Source: Nocardioides sp. (lineage in GTDB: Bacteria; Actinomycetota; Actinomycetes; Propionibacteriales; Nocardioidaceae). From it: 64,000 nucleotides of DNA. Made by a program: the position numbers and the translations under genes. The first letter of the stretch is position 1. Each line of letters opens with the position of its first letter. The stretch lies in contig NZ_JASLGR010000006.1 in assembly GCF_030150155.1 (NCBI RefSeq), forward strand, positions 106,376 through 170,375, given 5' to 3'. The notes under the pieces are model-generated. The model saw only the letters and a program-made list of their open reading frames with translations, did not search any database and was not told where the DNA came from. This document shows positions 48,459-57,210 of the stretch, in pieces.

Positions 48459-50078
48459 GTGAGCAGGATCGGCGTCGTGGTCGTCGCCATCATCGTGGTG
48501 GTCACGTCGTTGGTGGTGGCCCGTCCCGGCGTCGCCGATGCCGATCGACCCCTCCGGATCCTGCTCTACGGCGACTCCATCACGCAGGGGTCCAGCGGAG
48601 ACTGGACCTGGCGCTACTTCGTGGACAGGCACCTGCGATCGAGCGGCGTCAGCTTCGACCTCGTCGGACCGCGGCCCGGGGTGCACCACCTCCCGGAGCC
48701 GGAGACCGGGCTGAATCCCGACGACGAGGAGTACGCCGATCCCGCGTTCGATCACGACAGCGGAGCGGTCTGGGGTCAGGCCTTGAGCTGGCCGGTCTAC
48801 GAGCTCGCTGGGCCGAGCCCGCAGGCGTTGGTGCCGACGTACCTGCCTGATGTGGTCGCCTCCATGATCGGGATCGACGACATGGGCTTCCTCCAGGTCT
48901 CGCCTCAGCGGATCGTGGAGGCGATCGGTGACCAGATCCAGACCTCACGCCTCGTCAACCCCGACATCGACTGGGTGCTGGTCGAGTACCCCAACACCTG
49001 GCTCACCTCTGTTCCGATCTACAACCAGCACCTCCGCGCCCTGGCGGCCGACCTCACCACGGAGCGGTCCCGGGTGGAGGTCGCGGAGGTTCCGCCGGCG
49101 GACCAGTCGCAGGACACCTTCGACGGCACCCACCCCAGTGGCAGCGGTGCGATCCGGATCGCAACGGGCGTGGAGGATGCGCTCGCATCGATCGGCGTCG
49201 GGACGGCGCCTACGACGGTGCCGGTCGTTCCGGTCGGTCCCGCCCGGCCGCCGGCGTTGACGGCCTACCCGGGGGTCGGCGAGGCGACGTTGCTGTGGGC
49301 GGCTGCTCCGGGCGTCTACACCGAATGGGTGGAGATGCGCGACGCCACCGCCGCAGCAGCCTGGATCCGCCACCGTACGCCGTTCCCGGACGGTGTCTAC
49401 CAGGCCGTCGTTCCGGGGCTGGCCGATGGGCACCGGTATCAGTTCAGGCTGCGCCCGCAGAAGAAGAACTCCCTGGCCGAGGTGACCTCGGCCGTCGTCG
49501 AGGTCGTGCCCGGCGCTCGGCCGACGGCACCGCGTCCCGCGCTCGACGGTGTCTCGGCAGGCGGTCGGGTGCGGGTGAGGTGGCCTGCCACACCGGCCAC
49601 GGCCGGCTACCGGGTAGAGGTGACGACGCGGGACGGAGCCGGTGTGCGGACCAGCACCCCGACGACTTCGCCGTCGTGGCTGCGGACCGGCCTGCGCAAC
49701 GGCGCGGTGGTGGTGGTCCGTGTGCGGGCCGAGAACGGTCTGCTGGCCAGCGAGTGGTCGCTTCCGCTCGCGGTGGCCGTGCCGTCGCTGAAGCCGGTGA
49801 CGAAGGCGCTCAGCTCCTCGCCCCGGCACCGGGTGGTGGTCGCCCGGGCAGCGACGGTCGCCTACGCGACGAGCTACCGGCTGCAGAGTGCGGCCGGACG
49901 CAGCTGCCGATCCCGTCCGGCGGCGTCACGATTCGTGCGGACCGGCGCCGAGGTGACCAGCCCCCGGGCGAGGTTCCGGACCCGGGCGGCGTACGTCTGG
50001 GCCCGATGGAGCCCGGTGCGTGACACGGCGGTGGGGCCCGTCGCCGGGTCGTCGTACTCCTGCACGAAGGTCCGCTGA
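48456..50078 (+). CDS. Secreted SGNH/GDSL hydrolase with fibronectin type III-like domains
   Basis: A 540-residue protein with an N-terminal hydrophobic signal or anchor (about 5-27). The SGNH esterase domain (about 33-245) has block I LLYGDSITQG with the nucleophile Ser (about 41) and block V DGTHPSGSG (about 222) with the Asp-His pair. Two FN3-like beta domains follow (about 260-352 and 357-440), and an Arg/Val-rich end of about 90 residues carries two cysteines. Likely substrates are ester groups on surface glycans or lipids. It is the first gene of the segment between rpsA and coaE bounded by inverted repeat arrays. Confidence 0.8.
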   Translation: MVSRIGVVVVAIIVVVTSLVVARPGVADADRPLRILLYGDSITQGSSGDWTWRYFVDRHLRSSGVSFDLVGPRPGVHHLPEPETGLNPDDEEYADPAFDHDSGAVWGQALSWPVYELAGPSPQALVPTYLPDVVASMIGIDDMGFLQVSPQRIVEAIGDQIQTSRLVNPDIDWVLVEYPNTWLTSVPIYNQHLRALAADLTTERSRVEVAEVPPADQSQDTFDGTHPSGSGAIRIATGVEDALASIGVGTAPTTVPVVPVGPARPPALTAYPGVGEATLLWAAAPGVYTEWVEMRDATAAAAWIRHRTPFPDGVYQAVVPGLADGHRYQFRLRPQKKNSLAEVTSAVVEVVPGARPTAPRPALDGVSAGGRVRVRWPATPATAGYRVEVTTRDGAGVRTSTPTTSPSWLRTGLRNGAVVVVRVRAENGLLASEWSLPLAVAVPSLKPVTKALSSSPRHRVVVARAATVAYATSYRLQSAAGRSCRSRPAASRFVRTGAEVTSPRARFRTRAAYVWARWSPVRDTAVGPVAGSSYSCTKVR

Positions 50079-50089
50079 GCAGGCTCGGG

Positions 50090-51949
50090 TCACGGCACGG
50101 TGACCGGGGTGGTGAGCCCGCCTCGGACCAGGTCGGCGTACGCACCGCCGCGCAGCAGCAGGTCCTCGTGGGTGCCGAGCTCGACGATCCGGCCGTGGTC
50201 GAGGACCGCGATCTGGTCGGCGTTGCGGACCGTGGAGAGGCGGTGCGCGATCGTGATCGTGGTGCGGCCCCGGGACAGTTCGTCCAGCGCGAGTTGGACC
50301 TCGCGCTCGGTGGTGTTGTCCAGGGCGCTGGTGGCCTCGTCGAGGACCAGCACCTGGGGGTTGCGCAGCAGGGTGCGGGCGATCGCCAGGCGCTGTTGTT
50401 CGCCACCGGAGAAGCGGTGGCCACGCGAACCGACCATGGTGTCGTAGCCCTGGGGCAGTGACCGGATCAGGTCGTCGATCTGGGCGGCGCGGGCGGCTGC
50501 CTCGATCTCGGCGTCGGTGGCGTCGGGCCGTGCGTGGCGCAGATTCTCCCGGACGGTGGCGTGCAGGAGATAGGTCTCCTGGGTGACCACGCCCACGACA
50601 TCGGCCAGGTCGGCCAGGCGCAGGTCGCGCAGGTCGACGCCGTCGAGGGTGACCGCACCGGAGTCGGGATCGTGCAGTCGAGCGACCATCCCTGCGAGGG
50701 TCGTCTTGCCCGAGCCGGTGGCGCCGACCAGGGCGAGCGACGAACCGGCAGGAACGGCGAGCTCGATGTCGTGCAGGACCGGCTGGGTGGCGTCGTACCC
50801 GAAGGTGACGTCGGCGAAGCAGATCTCGCCCCGTGCGGTGCCCAGGGCGACGGGGTCGGTGGGGTCGTCGATCTCGATCGGCAGGTCGAGGTACTCGAAG
50901 ATCCGGCTGAACAGTGCGAGTGACGAGGTGACGTCGACGCTGACGTTGAGCAGGCCCATCAGGGGGCGGAAGAGCGAGCCCTGGAGCGAGACGAAGGCGA
51001 CCAGGGTGCCGATCGTGACGCCGTCGCGGGTGACCGGCAGGCCGGCGGCGAGGTAGAGGGCTGCGGGCACGGCGGCGAAGATGATCTGCATCGTTGCCAT
51101 CCGCCAGCGTCCGGCGAGCTGGCTGCGCACCTCGAGGTCGACGAGCTCGGCCGAGGTCTGCTCGAACTTCCGGGTCATGGCGGGTGCTGCGCCGAGCGTC
51201 TTCGCCAGCAGTACGCCGCTCACGGAGAGCCCCTCCTCGACCTGGACGTGCAGATCGGCGAACTTCCGCTGCCGCTCGTTGGTGATCTTGTAGCGCGTGC
51301 GCGCCACGGTGCGGGTGGTCAGGACGGCCGGGGGCAGCACGACCATCGAGATCAGGGCCAGGCGCCAGTCGAGCGCGACCATCGCCGCGATCGTGCCGAT
51401 CACGACGGTGACGTTCGCGGCGATCGAGGTGGCCGTGCTGGTCACCACCGACTGCATCGAGCCGATGTCGTTGACCAGCCGGGACTGGACCTCTCCGCCG
51501 CGGGTACGGGTGAAGAAGTCGACGCTCTGGCGCTGCAGGTGGCCGAACAGGTCACTGCGCAGCCGGTGCATCACCTGCTGGCCGATCCGGGTCGAGATCA
51601 GGGTCTGGAGCACGCCGAGGCCGGCCGAGGCGACGGCGATGGCGACCATGCCGATCACGCACCAGACCAGGAGCGAGACGTTCTGCTCGGGCAGCGCGAC
51701 GTCGATGACGTGGCGAACGAGGAAGGGGGAGGCCAGTCCGATCACGGAGCTGGCGGTGATCAGGGCGACGACGATGGTCAGCCAGCCCTTGTGGGGCGCG
51801 AAGAGGCGCCCGATCCGCCGAAGCTCGGCGGGGTGGTCCCGGAGCTGCGCCGTGTCGGCGTCACGCTTGCGGGGATCGCGGCGGTCGCTGGGACCGCCGT
51901 CGTGGCGTTCGGGGCGGCCGCGGCCGCCGGGGGCGTGGAAGTCGCTCAC
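50090..51949 (-). CDS. ABC exporter, full catalytic half-transporter
   Basis: A 619-residue type-I exporter (membrane domain about 55-345, ATPase about 375-610) with all motifs intact: Walker A GATGSGKTT (about 410), signature FSGGEQQRLAIA, Walker B VLVLDEATSALD and switch TIAHRLST. It probably works as a homodimer, unlike the pair at 4.2-7.8 kb. The first 45 residues are charged and disordered. GGAGGTGA lies 4 bases before GTG 51949. It is divergent from a MarR regulator across a palindrome, the usual layout for an inducible efflux pump. Confidence 0.9.
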   Translation of the reverse strand: MSDFHAPGGRGRPERHDGGPSDRRDPRKRDADTAQLRDHPAELRRIGRLFAPHKGWLTIVVALITASSVIGLASPFLVRHVIDVALPEQNVSLLVWCVIGMVAIAVASAGLGVLQTLISTRIGQQVMHRLRSDLFGHLQRQSVDFFTRTRGGEVQSRLVNDIGSMQSVVTSTATSIAANVTVVIGTIAAMVALDWRLALISMVVLPPAVLTTRTVARTRYKITNERQRKFADLHVQVEEGLSVSGVLLAKTLGAAPAMTRKFEQTSAELVDLEVRSQLAGRWRMATMQIIFAAVPAALYLAAGLPVTRDGVTIGTLVAFVSLQGSLFRPLMGLLNVSVDVTSSLALFSRIFEYLDLPIEIDDPTDPVALGTARGEICFADVTFGYDATQPVLHDIELAVPAGSSLALVGATGSGKTTLAGMVARLHDPDSGAVTLDGVDLRDLRLADLADVVGVVTQETYLLHATVRENLRHARPDATDAEIEAAARAAQIDDLIRSLPQGYDTMVGSRGHRFSGGEQQRLAIARTLLRNPQVLVLDEATSALDNTTEREVQLALDELSRGRTTITIAHRLSTVRNADQIAVLDHGRIVELGTHEDLLLRGGAYADLVRGGLTTPVTVP

Positions 51950-51971
51950 ACGCTCACCTCCAATTGCTGAG

Positions 51972-51993
51972 GTTGACTCACTATGAGCCTAAC
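51972..51993. promoter_or_regulatory. Candidate MarR operator over divergent promoters
   Basis: GTTGACTCA-CTA-TGAGCCTAAC is an imperfect palindrome. The reverse-strand -10 of the ABC gene (TAGGCT, 51991-51986) lies inside it. It also covers the expected -35 zone of the MarR promoter, whose -10 TACTCT is at 52006-52011. Binding here would repress both genes. Confidence 0.5.
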
Positions 51994-52018
51994 ACCGCAC
52001 CGCTGTACTCTTGTTCCC

Positions 52019-52456
52019 GTGCACAGCACCCACACCGAATCGACCGGCGACCTGCTGATGGTGGCGGCCCGGATGCTCCGGCGTCGCTTCTCCGTCGCCC
52101 TGGAGGAGTACGACGTCACGCCGTCGCAGTCACGAGCGCTGCGCACCGTCGCCGAGGAGCCCGGCGTCCGACTCTCGGTGATCGCCGAGCGCCTGCGGAT
52201 CGCGCCCCGGTCGGCCACGGACGTGATCGACGCACTCGAGCGCCGGGGACTGGTGCAGCGGCAGCCGGATCCGGTGGATCGTCGCGCGACGTGTGTCGTG
52301 CTGACGCAGGAGGGTGCGCGGCTGCGGGCGCTGATCGACGCGGCCCGGCACCGCGAGCTCGACGGCTTCGCCTCGCACCTGTCCGACCCCGATCGCGCCG
52401 AGCTCGACCGGATCCTGCGTCAGGTGGTCGCCGACCTGCGGGAGTCGGGCGAGTAG
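52019..52456 (+). CDS. MarR-family transcriptional regulator
   Basis: A 145-residue winged-helix repressor. Recognition region: VTPSQSRALRTVAEEPGVRLSVIAERL (about 33-59, quoted by its core LRTVAEEPGVRLSVIAERL). ATDVIDALERRGLVQRQ follows, then the wing PDPVDRRATCVVLT with the family DxR motif. Helices at both ends form the dimer. GTG 52019 is 7 bases after TACTCT at 52006-52011 and looks leaderless. It probably senses the substrate of the divergent exporter and represses it and itself. Confidence 0.9.
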   Translation: MHSTHTESTGDLLMVAARMLRRRFSVALEEYDVTPSQSRALRTVAEEPGVRLSVIAERLRIAPRSATDVIDALERRGLVQRQPDPVDRRATCVVLTQEGARLRALIDAARHRELDGFASHLSDPDRAELDRILRQVVADLRESGE

Positions 52457-52457
52457 A

Positions 52458-52545
52458 CGGTGGTGAATCCGGATCTGGGCGGTGGTGAACCCGGATCTGG
52501 GCGGTGGTGAACCCGGAAGTCGGCGGTGGTGAACCCGGAAGTCGG
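52458..52545 (-). repeat. Four-unit 22 bp tandem repeat array B (inverted relative to array A)
   Basis: Four units of 22 bp (forward CGGTGGTGAACCCGG core). Read on the reverse strand the units are CCGACTTCC, CCGACTTCC, CCCAGATCC, CCCAGATCC, each followed by GGGTTCACCACCG or one variant base. By hand count about 74 of 88 positions match array A. It lies between marR and the coaE promoter. Confidence 0.85.
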
Positions 52546-52562
52546 CGGGGCGGGGTGCGGTC

Positions 52563-52577
52563 TAGGCTGCGCCCATG
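52563..52577 (+). promoter_or_regulatory. Probable -10 box and leaderless start of coaE
   Basis: TAGGCT at 52563-52568 is 6 bases before ATG 52575. There is no ribosome binding site. The box starts 18 bases after array B. Confidence 0.5.
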
Positions 52578-53159
52578 CGTATTGGGCTCACCGGCGGGAT
52601 CGCCTCAGGCAAGTCGACCGTGTCGCGGATGCTGGCCGAGGCCGGCGCGGTGATCATCGACTCCGACCAGCTCGCCCGCGAGGTGGTCGCCCCCGGGAGC
52701 GCGGGCCTGGCCAGCGTGGTCGACGTGTTCGGCCCCGAGGTGCTCACCGCCGAGGGTGAGATGGACCGGCCGAAGGTCGGCGCGATCGTCTTCGCCGACC
52801 CCGACAAGCGGGCCCAGCTGGAGTCGATCATCTGGCCGCTGGTCGCTGCGCGCTCGGCGGCCCTGGTGGCCGCGGCCGAGCCGGGCGCCCTGATCGTGCA
52901 CGACATCCCGCTGCTGGTCGAGACCGGCCAGGAGAGCACCTTCGACGCTGTCATCGTGGTGGACGTGCCGCACGAGACCCAGGTGGAGCGGATGATCCGC
53001 GACCGGGGGATGACCCGGGAGGATGCCGAGAGCCGGATCGCGGCGCAGCTCGACCGCGGGTCGAGGCTGGCGGCGGCGACGTACGTCATCGACAACACCG
53101 GAAATGTCGAGGACCTGCGCCACCAGGTGGCACAGGTCCTCGAGCAGCTGCGGAGCTGA
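52575..53159 (+). CDS. coaE: Dephospho-CoA kinase
   Basis: A 194-residue P-loop kinase for the last step of coenzyme A synthesis. The P-loop is GLTGGIASGKSTV (about 4-16), then DSDQLAREVV (about 31), HDIPLLVETG (about 108) and the lid region RMIRDRGMTREDAESRI (about 140). It lacks the GrpB-like C-terminal extension seen in mycobacterial CoaE. In relatives it directly follows rpsA; here 4.3 kb separate them. Confidence 0.95.
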   Translation: MRIGLTGGIASGKSTVSRMLAEAGAVIIDSDQLAREVVAPGSAGLASVVDVFGPEVLTAEGEMDRPKVGAIVFADPDKRAQLESIIWPLVAARSAALVAAAEPGALIVHDIPLLVETGQESTFDAVIVVDVPHETQVERMIRDRGMTREDAESRIAAQLDRGSRLAAATYVIDNTGNVEDLRHQVAQVLEQLRS

Positions 53160-53167
53160 GGCAGGGG

Positions 53168-54106
53168 TCAGGCGGCCAGGTCCGGGTCGCCGAGCCGGCG
53201 GAGCTTCTGCAGCGCCTCCCGCTCGAGCTGGCGCACTCGCTCGGCGCTGATGCCGTGCTTGACGCCGATGTCGGCCAGCTTGTGCTGGCGGCCGTCGGAG
53301 AGGCCGTAGCGCGCCCTGATGATGTCGGCGGCACGCGGGTCGAGCTGGTCGACGAGCTCGTCGAGCAGTTCACGGGCCTCGCTGTCGAGCACCTCCAGGT
53401 CGGGACCGGGTGCGGACTCCAGTGCCATCAGGTCACCCAGCGAGGTGTCGCCCTCGTCGTCGACCGGAGCGTCGAGGCTGACGTGCTCACGGCCCCACGC
53501 CATCAGGTCGAGGACACGGTCGAGGTCGAGGCCGAGCTCGGCGGCGATCTCAGCGGCCTCGGGCTCGCGGCCGAGCTTGCGCTCCAGGGCACGGCGGGCG
53601 CCGCCGATCTGGTTGAGCTCCTCGACCACGTGCACGGGAAGGCGTACGACGCGGGCCTGCTGGGCGATGCCACGCGTGATCGCCTGGCGCACCCACCAGG
53701 TGGCGTACGTGGAGAACTTGTAGCCCTTGGTGTAGTCGAACTTCTCCACCGCGCGGATCAGGCCGGTGTTGCCCTCCTGGATGAGGTCGAGCATCGGCAT
53801 CTGCGCACGGCCGTACTTGCGGGCGATGGAGACGACCAGCCGCAGGTTGGCGTTGATGAACTGACGCATGGCGCGCTCGCCCTCGTCGACGAGCCATTCG
53901 AGCTCCTCGCGGGTGGCACGGCCGGGCGCCTTCGTGTTGACCTTGCCCTCGGCGAGCAGGTGCTGGGCCATCAGACCCGCCTCGATCGCCTGGGAGAGCT
54001 CCACCTCTTGGGCGGCGTCCAAGAGGTCGGTGCGTGAAATTTCGTCAAGGTAGAGACCGACGCTGTCGCGTCCCTCGATTTCCCGGGTGGCGGTGAGTGT
54101 AGCCAT
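53168..54106 (-). CDS. sigB: SigB-like (group 2) RNA polymerase sigma factor
   Basis: A 312-residue sigma-70 protein with regions 1.2 to 4 and no long N-terminal extension. Region 1.2 is DSVGLYLDEISRTDLL (about 12-27). Region 2 is FINANLRLVVSIARKYGR, then DLIQEGNTGLIRAVEKFDY and FSTYATWWVRQAI (about 80-140, core promoter -10 contacts). Region 3 follows VVRLPVHVVEELN. Region 4.2 has ISAERVRQLEREALQKLR near 285. ATG 54106 has AGGAGGGG 7 bases upstream. It closely resembles the principal sigma factor and probably serves stress or stationary phase. Confidence 0.9.
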   Translation of the reverse strand: MATLTATREIEGRDSVGLYLDEISRTDLLDAAQEVELSQAIEAGLMAQHLLAEGKVNTKAPGRATREELEWLVDEGERAMRQFINANLRLVVSIARKYGRAQMPMLDLIQEGNTGLIRAVEKFDYTKGYKFSTYATWWVRQAITRGIAQQARVVRLPVHVVEELNQIGGARRALERKLGREPEAAEIAAELGLDLDRVLDLMAWGREHVSLDAPVDDEGDTSLGDLMALESAPGPDLEVLDSEARELLDELVDQLDPRAADIIRARYGLSDGRQHKLADIGVKHGISAERVRQLEREALQKLRRLGDPDLAA

Positions 54107-54124
54107 GGGGACCCCTCCTTCGCT

Positions 54125-54141
54125 TGCAGGGTTCGCCTGCA
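54125..54141 (-). other. Small hairpin in the sigB leader
   Basis: TGCAGG-5 nt-CCTGCA forms a 6 bp stem about 10 bases upstream of the sigB ribosome binding site. A TTGACT element lies just before it on the reverse strand. The rest of 54142-54253 shows no gene. Confidence 0.3.
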
Positions 54142-54253
54142 TCTAGTCAACACGCTCGTGAGGCACTGGATTCCCAGCCGTGCGCGCTTCTCGAAGGGTT
54201 AGACGTGTGGCGTGTTCCCGTGGTTTCCGGATTCGGTGAATCTAAGTGAAATC

Positions 54254-55030
54254 TCAGGTCACCCGAATGAGTCCGGGCGTGACCACCTCGGCGTAGACCC
54301 CGAACGCGGGCTCACCGGCAGGGGTGCGAGGGCGGTAGTCGGCCAGGGCCCGCAGCAGCCGTCCCGCGCGCTCCCCGGTGCGTGGATCGAGGTCGATCAC
54401 GGCGCAGCGCCCGACCGGGGCGCCGACCTTGACGGTGGCGGTGCCCAGCCGCAGCTCGCGGCCCGCCCAGCCATCCTCGGCACCGGCGGCCTCGTCGGTC
54501 TCGATCACCGCACTGGCGCGGAAGCGGGCCGGGTCGACGGCGGTGCCCGTGCGGGCGGCGAGCTCGTCGAGGGAGGCCCGGGTGAGCAGCGTGAGGCCGG
54601 CGCCGTACACCACCCCGCGTGGCGGAGCGGCCGCCAGCGCGACGTCGCGGCCCAGCACCCGTCCCACCAGGGCGGCGTGCGGGCCCACCATCAGCGCCAG
54701 GTCCACCTCGCGGCCCCAGTAGTCACACCGCAGGTGGCGCCCCGTCGGCGTCGGCACCGCGACCACACGCTCGCCGTCGGGTGCGGTGATGCTCAGACTG
54801 GGCCGGGCGCCGGTCCCAGTCCCGCTCCGGGTCTCGACCGCGTGCAGCGCCACCAGCCCCGGATGCTGCACGGTGCGCAGCACCCGGCGCTCGACCGGAT
54901 CGACGAAGCACCAGCGCCGGTCACCCACGACGCCGTGAGGATCGACCTCGATCCGGGGCAGGTCGAGGTGGGCCGTGCCCTTGACCGGGGAGAACCCGAC
55001 CCGCAGGATCCGCGGCCCGGGCGTGCTCAC
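54254..55030 (-). CDS. MOSC-domain protein
   Basis: A 258-residue protein with an N-terminal beta-barrel (RVGFSPVKGTAHLDL at about 9-23 and GVVGDRRWCFVD at about 33) and a C-terminal MOSC domain. The MOSC part includes FRASAVIETDEAAG (about 175) and the conserved cysteine in APVGRCAVIDLDPRTGE (about 214). MOSC proteins move sulfur or bind molybdenum cofactor; the mARC-like type reduces N-hydroxylated compounds. GTG 55030 overlaps the stop of the peptidase gene (GTGA), so it is co-translated with it. Confidence 0.85.
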   Translation of the reverse strand: MSTPGPRILRVGFSPVKGTAHLDLPRIEVDPHGVVGDRRWCFVDPVERRVLRTVQHPGLVALHAVETRSGTGTGARPSLSITAPDGERVVAVPTPTGRHLRCDYWGREVDLALMVGPHAALVGRVLGRDVALAAAPPRGVVYGAGLTLLTRASLDELAARTGTAVDPARFRASAVIETDEAAGAEDGWAGRELRLGTATVKVGAPVGRCAVIDLDPRTGERAGRLLRALADYRPRTPAGEPAFGVYAEVVTPGLIRVT

Positions 55031-57171
55031 ACCAGACCGAGCCGCTCGATGATCCAGGCCAGGCTGAAGGCGCGGTCGTGCCAGCCCTTGTAGCGCCCCG
55101 AGACACCGCCGTGCCCCGCCGCCATCTCCGTGCGCAGAAGTACGTCGGCCTCGGCGACGGCCCGCAGGCGCGCCACCCACTTGGCTGGCTCGACGTAGAG
55201 CACTCGGGTGTCGTTGAGGCTGGTCTCGGCCAGGATCGGCGGATACGCGCGGTTGGTCACGTTGTCGTAGGGCGCATAGGAGGCCAGGTAGTCGTAGACC
55301 TCCGCGTCGGCCTCGGGGTTGCCCCACTCGTCGTACTCCACCACCGTCAGCGGCAGTGAGGCGTCCAGCATGGTGGTGAGGTTGTCGACGAACGGCACTG
55401 CCGCCACGATCCCGCCCAGCAGCCCCTCGGGGGCGAGGTTGGCCACCGCGCCGACCAGCAGCCCGCCGGCGCTGCCACCCTCGGCGACGATCCGGCCGTT
55501 CTCCGTCCAGCCGGTCGCGACCAGGTGCTCGGCGCAGGCGATGAAGTCGGTGAACGTGTTGCGCTTGTGCAGCACCTTGCCGTCGTCGTACCAGCGACGG
55601 CCGAGCTCGCCGCCGCCGCGCACGTGCGCCAGCGCGAACGCCCCGCCGCGCTCGAGCACCGAGAGCCGGGCGATCGAGAAGCTCGGGTCGAGGGAGTACT
55701 CATACGAGCCGTAGGCGTAGAGGTGGACCGGCACCGGGCCCGCAGCCCGCGCGTCACGACGTACGACGATCGAGATCGGCACCTGCTCGCCATCGGGTGC
55801 GGTGGCCCAGAGCCGGTGCTCCTCGTAGGCCTCGGGGTCGTACTCGACACCGTCCAGGGCCAGGACCGGCTGCTGCTTGCGCAGCGTCAGGGTCCGGGTG
55901 GCGACGTCGTAGTCGTAGACCGAGCTCGGGGTGCGCATCGTGGTGTAGCCCAGCCGCACCGTGGGCTGGCGGAAGTCCGGGTTGCCGCCGGCGCCGATCG
56001 TGTACAGCTCGTCGGCGAACTTCACCAGGTAGTCGTCGCTGATCCCGTTCGGGGCGGCGCTGTCGAGGTCCAGGATGCGCAGCTGGGTGAGGCCGCCGCT
56101 GCGCTGGTGGACGACGAGGTGGGTCTCGAAGGCGTCCACCCCCTCCAGGCGTACGGCGGGGTCGTGCGCGATCAGCGGACGCCACTGCTCCCGCGGCGTC
56201 GGCGCGATCGGTGCCACCGCGATCTCGAAGTCGGCGCCGGTGGCGTTGTGGTGCACCAGGAAGACGTCCTCCCCGCCCAGCACGGCGTGCTCCAGGGAGT
56301 ACTCCACGCCCTCCTCCCGGGCGGCGAAGACCTGCCAGCCGGTCTCGGGGGCGTCGAGGTCGAGGAAGCGGATCTCGGTGGTGATCTTGGCGCCGGACTC
56401 GATCATCAGGAACCGGTCGGTGCGGGTGCGGCCAAGGCCGCTCCAGAACCGCTCGTCGGGCTCGTGGAAGACCAGCTCGTCCTCGGCCTGGGCGGTGCCC
56501 AGGCGGTGGCGCCAGACCTTGTCGGGGCGCCAGGACTCATCGACGGTGGAGTAGAAGAAGGAGGCGCCGTCGCGGTCCCAGGTGGCACCGCCCATCGCGC
56601 CGGTGATCACGTCGGGCAGCTCCTCGCCGGTGGCGAGGTCCTTGACCCGGATGGTGTAGCGCTCGTCGCCGACGACGTCGACGGCCCAGGCCAGCAGCGA
56701 GGTCGTGGGGGAGACCGCCGAGCCGCCGAGGCTGAAGAAGTCGTGCCCGGTGGCCAGGGCGTCCAGGTCGAGCAGCACCTCCTCACCGGCCAGGGCGGGC
56801 TGGTCGGGGGCGACGGTGGTGTCGGGCGTCGGCGGCGTCCAGTCGTCGGGGTCGGTGACCCGGACCCGGCAGGAGGCGCCGTACTCGCGACCGGCGAAGC
56901 TGCGGCCGTAGTACCAGTACCCGCGACGGCGTACGGGCAGCGACAGGTCGGTCTCCAGGGTGCGCTGCTTGATCTCGTCGAAGAGCCGGGCGCGCAGGTC
57001 GGCGAGGTGGGCGGTGCGCTCCTCGGTGTAGGCGTTGTTCGCCTCGAGGTAGCCGATCACCTCGGGGTTCTCCTTGTCCCGCAGCCACTCGTAGTCGTCG
57101 GTCCGCTTCCGGCCGTGGTGTTCGGTCGTGATCGGTCGGGCGTCGATCGAGGGAGCCTGGAGCTGGGGCAT
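55027..57171 (-). CDS. ptrB: Oligopeptidase B-type S9 serine peptidase
   Basis: A 714-residue cytoplasmic peptidase. A beta-propeller (about 75-400) is followed by an alpha/beta-hydrolase domain with nucleophile Ser in EGGSAGGLLVG (about 555), Asp in SLNDTRV (about 640) and His in AGHGGVSGR (about 683). RGGGELGRRWYDDGK at about 514 is typical of oligopeptidase B, which cuts small peptides after basic residues. ATG 57171 is 7 bases after a reverse-strand TAGGGT box, a leaderless start. Confidence 0.93.
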   Translation of the reverse strand: MPQLQAPSIDARPITTEHHGRKRTDDYEWLRDKENPEVIGYLEANNAYTEERTAHLADLRARLFDEIKQRTLETDLSLPVRRRGYWYYGRSFAGREYGASCRVRVTDPDDWTPPTPDTTVAPDQPALAGEEVLLDLDALATGHDFFSLGGSAVSPTTSLLAWAVDVVGDERYTIRVKDLATGEELPDVITGAMGGATWDRDGASFFYSTVDESWRPDKVWRHRLGTAQAEDELVFHEPDERFWSGLGRTRTDRFLMIESGAKITTEIRFLDLDAPETGWQVFAAREEGVEYSLEHAVLGGEDVFLVHHNATGADFEIAVAPIAPTPREQWRPLIAHDPAVRLEGVDAFETHLVVHQRSGGLTQLRILDLDSAAPNGISDDYLVKFADELYTIGAGGNPDFRQPTVRLGYTTMRTPSSVYDYDVATRTLTLRKQQPVLALDGVEYDPEAYEEHRLWATAPDGEQVPISIVVRRDARAAGPVPVHLYAYGSYEYSLDPSFSIARLSVLERGGAFALAHVRGGGELGRRWYDDGKVLHKRNTFTDFIACAEHLVATGWTENGRIVAEGGSAGGLLVGAVANLAPEGLLGGIVAAVPFVDNLTTMLDASLPLTVVEYDEWGNPEADAEVYDYLASYAPYDNVTNRAYPPILAETSLNDTRVLYVEPAKWVARLRAVAEADVLLRTEMAAGHGGVSGRYKGWHDRAFSLAWIIERLGLV

Positions 57172-57210
57172 GGATGCGACCCTATCGCCGACGCCCCTAT
57201 CCTCGACGCC
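57172..57210. promoter_or_regulatory. Compact divergent leaderless promoters of ptrB and pxpA
   Basis: In 39 bp, the reverse strand has TAGGGT (57184-57179) 7 bases before ATG 57171. The forward strand has TATCCT (57198-57203) 7 bases before ATG 57211. The two -10 boxes are only 13 bases apart. Confidence 0.5.

Noticed and set aside
48396..52457. Cassette considered as a composite transposon or integron
   Set aside because: No transposase, integrase, attC-like site or target duplication was seen; base composition is like the rest of the window.
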